NCBI GenBank assembly: GCA_947494805.1
Contig: CANLWK010000006.1
Coordinates: 62,001-126,000, forward strand
Direction: 5' to 3'
Source of the DNA: an uncultured Croceitalea sp.
GTDB taxonomy: Bacteria > Bacteroidota > Bacteroidia > Flavobacteriales > Flavobacteriaceae
Length of the DNA: 64,000 bases
The translations under genes and the position numbers were made by a program. Shown here one piece after another: positions 60,126 to 64,000 of this stretch. The stretch's first letter is position 1. Each line of letters begins with the position of its first letter. The notes under the pieces are model-generated. The model was not told the origin of the DNA. It searched no databases and saw only the letters and a list, made by a program, of their open reading frames with translations.

Positions 60126-62336
60126 ATGAAAAAAATATGCGTATTGCTGCTATTACTGACCAGCTTTTATACCATTGCCCAAGAAAATGAGACCGACAAT
60201 TTTCCACCACCTGAAACACCGGTAGTGATTTCGGCGACCAGAGCATTGGGCAGACTGAATGTTGATGGTTTATTGAATGAAGCGGACTGGGACAAAGCAG
60301 AACCCATAACTGATTTTTTTCGTGTAGAACCAGTTCAAGGTGGTGTCATAAAGAACCCTACTACAGTACGTATCCTTTATGACGATAAAAACCTTTATGT
60401 TGGTGTTTTTGCCCGAGATTCTCTAGGAAAAAAAGGAATTCGAATGCAGGATTTGAGCAGGGATTTCAATGGACTTGAAAATGATGTATTTGGAGTTCAG
60501 ATTGATGCACAGAATACAAAGCAATATGCCGTTTCTTTTCAAACTACCCCTTACGGGAATCAACAAGATGTTCAAACTTTTAATGACAATAATAGAGATG
60601 AAGATTGGAACGCCCTGTGGCGTGTTCGTACGCAGCGCACGGATAAAGGGTATTATGCAGAATTCGCGATACCCTTCAAATCCATTCGGTATGATGAACC
60701 TGTCAACGGTATTCCGGTTGAATGGGGTATCACTTTCTTTCGATTGGCAAGAAGGGATTATGAAAAAACGGTTTTCCCTGCCATACCACAGTCTTTTTCA
60801 GAAAACCGCATGATCTATGCCGCTAAACTTCAAGGACTTCAAGTGCCGCCCCCCTCTGCCAACATTCGTATTGAACCCTATGCACTATACCAATATGACG
60901 AAAACAAAACAGGCGACGTGGTGACCAGCAAACTGAACGAACCCAAGGTGGGGGGCGATGTTAAATGGGCAATAAATCCCAATGCAGTTTTGGATCTGAC
61001 CATCAATACCGATTTTGCCCAAGCCGATGTGGATCGAGCGGTAAATAACTTAGAGCGGTTCAATATATTCTTTCCTGAAAGAAGACAGTTTTTTTTGGAA
61101 AACTCTGGTATTTGGGCCGGTGGCGGAAACTCTCAGGTACGCCCTTTCTTCAGTCGAACAATTGGGTTGGAAAATACTTTCAATGCGGCCCCGGCACCTC
61201 TTGATGCCGGCGCTAGGTATACCGACCGCAATGAAGACCGCACAATTGCGGCCTTGGCCGTACGCCAACGAGAAACCGACAATAGCACGGGAAGTACATT
61301 TGGAGTAGGACGTTACACTCAAAATTATGGAAAGGAAAACAATATTGGGGCCATGGTAACCTACCGAATGAATGATTCTTCCAGTGATTTGGGTATCGAT
61401 AGGCGTAACAATACAACAATTTCGATTGATGGATTTATACGGCCAAAAGCCGAAATCACCCTTTCCTATTTAGTATCTACCTCATTGGACAGTGAAACTG
61501 GTGATACGGGTTATTCAGGGCGGATTTTTGCAGGCAAACGCACTAATAACTACTATTTGGGTTATGTCAATGCCTTTGTCAGTGAAGACTATGATCCGGC
61601 AATGGGCTTTGTTTTTCAAAAAGATGTGATGTATCATAGCCCAGGGGGTTATGCCATTGTTCGCCCCAAATGGTTGCCATTTGTTCGCCGCTGGGATCCA
61701 GGGGCCTTCTTAAACTATTATCATGATTTTGAAGATTTTGGAAATTTTCAACAATCCAACCTATACATCTTTCCCATCTATACCTGGTTTAAAGACAATA
61801 GTTTTGTTGAAGCTTCTCTCACACCCACATGGCAGAACATTAACTTCAATTTTGCACCACTTGGTTTAGCCATTGAACAGGGCGACTACAGCTATACCCG
61901 CTATACCCTGAGATATAATTCCGATCAATCAAAAAAGCTTTCGGGCTCTATACGCTTCAACCTTGGTAACTTCTACAACGGAACCCGCAATACAGTGATC
62001 GGAGGATTGCGATATGCACCTTTGCCACACATCGCCCTAACCGCAGATTATGAACACAACAATATTAATGGCGTTGGTGCTCTAGGGGAAAACCTTGACA
62101 CTGATCTGTACACTGGCAGTTTGCGACTGGCCTTAAACCCAAGGGTACAGTTATCTACCTTTTATCAATACAACAGTTTTGATGAACAAGGCCGTTGGAA
62201 CGTGCGCTTCAGTTGGGAGTATATGCCCTTGTCGTTCATCTATTTGGTGTTCAATGATACCCAGACCGATGTTTTTGACCCTATCGAAAGTAGTACCCAG
62301 TTTATTAGTAAGATCACATTTCTTAAGCAATTCTAA
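60126..62336 (+). CDS. DUF5916 outer-membrane protein with CBM9-like domain
   Basis: 736 residues. Signal peptide about 1-18 (SFYTIAQ). Residues about 30-220 are a carbohydrate-binding-family-9-like domain (GRLNVDGLLNEADWDKAEPITDFF, TVRILYDDKNLYVGVFARD), followed by DUF5916 (EWGITFFRLARRDYEKTVFPA; NNLERFNIFFPERRQFFLENSGIW) and outer-membrane beta strands with a terminal aromatic (ISKITFLKQF). Last gene of the ABC operon, suggesting that the exporter and this barrel act in one pathway. Confidence 0.85.
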   Translation: MKKICVLLLLLTSFYTIAQENETDNFPPPETPVVISATRALGRLNVDGLLNEADWDKAEPITDFFRVEPVQGGVIKNPTTVRILYDDKNLYVGVFARDSLGKKGIRMQDLSRDFNGLENDVFGVQIDAQNTKQYAVSFQTTPYGNQQDVQTFNDNNRDEDWNALWRVRTQRTDKGYYAEFAIPFKSIRYDEPVNGIPVEWGITFFRLARRDYEKTVFPAIPQSFSENRMIYAAKLQGLQVPPPSANIRIEPYALYQYDENKTGDVVTSKLNEPKVGGDVKWAINPNAVLDLTINTDFAQADVDRAVNNLERFNIFFPERRQFFLENSGIWAGGGNSQVRPFFSRTIGLENTFNAAPAPLDAGARYTDRNEDRTIAALAVRQRETDNSTGSTFGVGRYTQNYGKENNIGAMVTYRMNDSSSDLGIDRRNNTTISIDGFIRPKAEITLSYLVSTSLDSETGDTGYSGRIFAGKRTNNYYLGYVNAFVSEDYDPAMGFVFQKDVMYHSPGGYAIVRPKWLPFVRRWDPGAFLNYYHDFEDFGNFQQSNLYIFPIYTWFKDNSFVEASLTPTWQNINFNFAPLGLAIEQGDYSYTRYTLRYNSDQSKKLSGSIRFNLGNFYNGTRNTVIGGLRYAPLPHIALTADYEHNNINGVGALGENLDTDLYTGSLRLALNPRVQLSTFYQYNSFDEQGRWNVRFSWEYMPLSFIYLVFNDTQTDVFDPIESSTQFISKITFLKQF

Positions 62337-62476
62337 GTTTCACTCTATACCATTTCATATGTAGTTAACCAAAGATCGAATCACAATACCAGACTAAGGC
62401 GCAAACATCGTAAGCCTAAAAAGTACAAGTTTGTGTTTTCAGAAGGGAGTGCAAAGAAAAACCGAAGGTGATCTAC

Positions 62477-62560
62477 CGAGGTGATTGGTAAAAAGGCAAG
62501 CCAAAAAATCGCTTGCTTTTGTTTTTCAAGCAAAGTGCAGGTTTTTATTGATCTTCAAAG
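62477..62560 (+). repeat. Degenerate copy of tRNA-Arg 3' end and terminator
   Basis: ACCGAGGT (62,477-62,484) followed by AAGGCAAGCC and GCTTGCTTTT resembles the tRNA-Arg 3' end plus its terminator (41,110-41,160), and GCAGGTTTTTATTGATCTTC is like 41,168-41,186. Alignment by eye is partial. Possible other end of an old island. Confidence 0.35.
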
Positions 62561-62625
62561 CTTTTTCAAAAAAGACAAGGCCCATACTTTTCTATTGAAA
62601 TGTCATCATTGTCAATGAATAAATC

Positions 62626-62653
62626 ATTTCAACTTGTACGTACAAGTTGAAAT
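62626..62653 (+). promoter_or_regulatory. Perfect 28-bp palindromic operator candidate
   Basis: Centre TTGTACGTACAA, arms to ATTTC...GAAAT. It is 59 bp before the sugar isomerase-like gene. The core ACTTGTACGTACAAGT resembles operators bound by GntR-type DNA-binding domains (for example AraR of Bacillus, TTGTACGTACAA). It probably controls the operon at the window end. Confidence 0.65.
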
Positions 62654-62712
62654 ACCTATATTTATGATTGCAGCGAAATACCTAAGTAATTCTTAACAAG
62701 ATCTAACTACCT

Positions 62713-63645
62713 ATGGCTCAACATAAAAACAATGACCGCAGATTATTTTTAAAAAAGACCTGTTGGGGAATGGCAGGTGCCTTTTGTGCTCCAAATCTTA
62801 TAATGGCAGGCTCATCTTCCACCAGAACCAAGAATATTCCCATAAATGCTCATCTATGGGTCTACGCGAGCAAATTTCCTCCACATTGGGACTGCACACC
62901 CATTTTAGAAACCGTGTTCGCAGATCTTAATTATTCCGGAATGTCGGGTTTAGAGCTTATGGAGGGTCAGTTACGCCATGATGACTCCGTAAAGCGTATC
63001 AATGAGCTTATCAAGAAGTATGAGCTTCCAGTTTCTGGTTCTTCTTATGGAGTAGGTTTTGAAATGTGGGACAAAAGCCAACACAAGGCGATTTTGAAAG
63101 ATATTGAAACAGTGGTGCCAAGATTAGGAAAAGTAGGGGGCACAACTTTTGGAATTTCGGTAGGAAGTAAAGACGGCCTTAAAACCGAAACCGAGTTAGA
63201 TGACCAAGCAGCACTCTTAAAAAAGATAAGGAGCATATGTGCAGATAACGGCATTGTAGCCAATTTGCACAACCACACCTACGAAGTTGAAAACGACATG
63301 CACGATCTAAAGGGTAGTCTCGCAAGACTGCCCGATTTTCCATTGGGTCCTGATTTGAATTGGTTGATCCGTGCCGGTATTGACCCTGTACAGTTTATCA
63401 ATACTTATGGCGAACAAATTGTTTACCTACATATACGCGATCAATATAAGAATGGTACTTGGTCAGAATATGTTGGTCAAGGTAATACCGATTTTCAAGC
63501 TATTGGTTTAGCATTGAAAGCACAGAATTTTAGTGGTCAAGCCGCTGTAGAACTTGCATTTCCGAACGATTTTGTACCAGAGAACGAACTTAGGGAAGAT
63601 TGGAAAATGAGTCGCGAATTCATCCAAAAGACATTCGATTGGTGA
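62713..63645 (+). CDS. Tat-exported sugar-phosphate isomerase/epimerase-like protein
   Basis: 310 residues. The twin-arginine signal RRLFLKK is at about 9-15 followed by a hydrophobic segment (MAGAFCAPNLIMAG). The TIM-barrel xylose-isomerase-like part has NLHNHTYEVENDMHDLKG, PDLNWLIRAGIDPVQFI and YLHIRDQYKNGTW with metal-binding His/Glu/Asp. Acts on sugars in the periplasm by inference. 33 bp before the oxidoreductase, same operon. Confidence 0.85.
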   Translation: MAQHKNNDRRLFLKKTCWGMAGAFCAPNLIMAGSSSTRTKNIPINAHLWVYASKFPPHWDCTPILETVFADLNYSGMSGLELMEGQLRHDDSVKRINELIKKYELPVSGSSYGVGFEMWDKSQHKAILKDIETVVPRLGKVGGTTFGISVGSKDGLKTETELDDQAALLKKIRSICADNGIVANLHNHTYEVENDMHDLKGSLARLPDFPLGPDLNWLIRAGIDPVQFINTYGEQIVYLHIRDQYKNGTWSEYVGQGNTDFQAIGLALKAQNFSGQAAVELAFPNDFVPENELREDWKMSREFIQKTFDW

Positions 63646-63678
63646 TCCAATAAACAAAAACTATAAAAATCGATTCTT

Positions 63679-64000
63679 ATGAAAATTGCCATGCTGGGTT
63701 CAGGGTTTATAGCTCGCTTTTATGCCGAGTCCCTTCACGCACAAAGACGCAAAGACCATGTAGTCATGGTGTATTCCAGAAATGAAGAGAACGCCAAAAG
63801 ATTTGCTGACGACTATGGATTGCCCCACTTCAGTACTTCATTGGAAGAGGCTATCGACCACCGTGATGTTGAAGTTGTTTTGATTGCGTTGCCCAATCAT
63901 TTGCATGAAACAGCCGTATTGGCCTGCGCCAAATCCAAGAAACATGTGATTTGCACCAAACCCTTAGGGCGAAATGCCGAAGAAGCGAAGCGCATGCTCG
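63679..64000 (+). CDS. Gfo/Idh/MocA-family oxidoreductase, 5' part
   Basis: ATG at 63,679; the frame is open to the window edge (about 107 codons). MKIAMLGSGFIARFYAESLH is the Rossmann NAD-binding opening, followed by NAKRFADDYGLPHFSTSLEEAI and VVLIALPNHLHETAVLACAKSKKHVICTKPLG, the family's EKP-type motif (here TKPLG). Sugar or inositol-type dehydrogenase; with the isomerase-like gene it forms a catabolic pair. Confidence 0.9.
   Translation, partial: MKIAMLGSGFIARFYAESLHAQRRKDHVVMVYSRNEENAKRFADDYGLPHFSTSLEEAIDHRDVEVVLIALPNHLHETAVLACAKSKKHVICTKPLGRNAEEAKRML

Larger units (their letters stand above)
62337..62712. other. 376-bp spacer with repeat and palindrome
   Basis: No gene. It carries a degenerate copy of the tRNA-Arg downstream sequence (62,477-62,560) and a perfect palindrome (62,626-62,653), both listed separately. 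Confidence 0.6.

Noticed and set aside
1..64000. CRISPR array, rRNA genes, riboswitch
   Set aside because: No regularly spaced repeats with unique spacers, no rRNA-like sequence and no recognised riboswitch were seen on either strand.

Overview
The window reads as chromosome from a marine-type Flavobacteriaceae (Bacteroidota); I cannot name the genus. Supporting evidence: many AraC/Crp regulators beside small stress enzymes, TonB-era families (carboxypeptidase-regulatory-like domains, DUF5916, PD40), a divergent GlnN/GlnA pair, several promoters fitting the Bacteroidota -33 TTTG / -7 TAnnTTTG pattern, and weak or absent Shine-Dalgarno sequences.

Layout. 1-17.8 kb: a long, almost uniformly minus-strand accessory block of small single-domain proteins (NTF2/SnoaL-like, VOC, DinB, HAD, SDR, DUF1428, DUF2200, pyridoxamine-phosphate-oxidase-like), two AraC regulators and several secreted hydrolases (S41, M14-like, serine hydrolase). 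5.9-8.8 kb looks like one operon with 4-base overlaps.

17.8-29.8 kb: visibly more AT-rich, also all minus strand except a transposase. Unrelated one- or two-gene units (acetyltransferase, flavin reductase, methyltransferases, Crp, DUF4386-like, an alpha/alpha-toroid protein, hypotheticals) are separated by imperfect inverted repeats that share arms (GCACAAC/GTTGTGC, GCCATTGTT, CTACAACG). This resembles a gene-cassette array without a visible integrase (CALIN-like). Two of the inter-gene repeats are occupied by IS110-family DNA: a full element (26,624-27,803) whose left end carries a structured non-coding stretch that is a candidate bridge RNA, and a 169-bp remnant (20,228-20,396) of a related element.

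29.9-41 kb is core-like: threonine dehydratase, type III glutamine synthetase and a second glutamine synthetase divergent across a motif-rich spacer, a Ca/Na antiporter, a BlaI-type repressor with its M56 sensor (fused to an M23 domain), a 20-residue hydrophobic peptide gene, apt and tRNA-Arg(ACG).

41-62.5 kb is again accessory: the tRNA-Arg 3' end is duplicated 192 bp downstream, a decayed tyrosine recombinase lies at 51.8 kb, and a degenerate copy of the tRNA-downstream sequence lies near 62.5 kb, so the block may be an old island. It carries Crp and AraC regulators, CPBP proteases, a redox cluster (NmrA, DUF1772, c-type cytochrome, FMN reductase, DoxX), and an ABC-2 exporter operon in which the first permease has an in-frame amber stop. 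The window ends in a sugar-catabolism operon (Tat-exported sugar isomerase-like protein, Gfo/Idh/MocA oxidoreductase) preceded by a perfect 28-bp palindrome.
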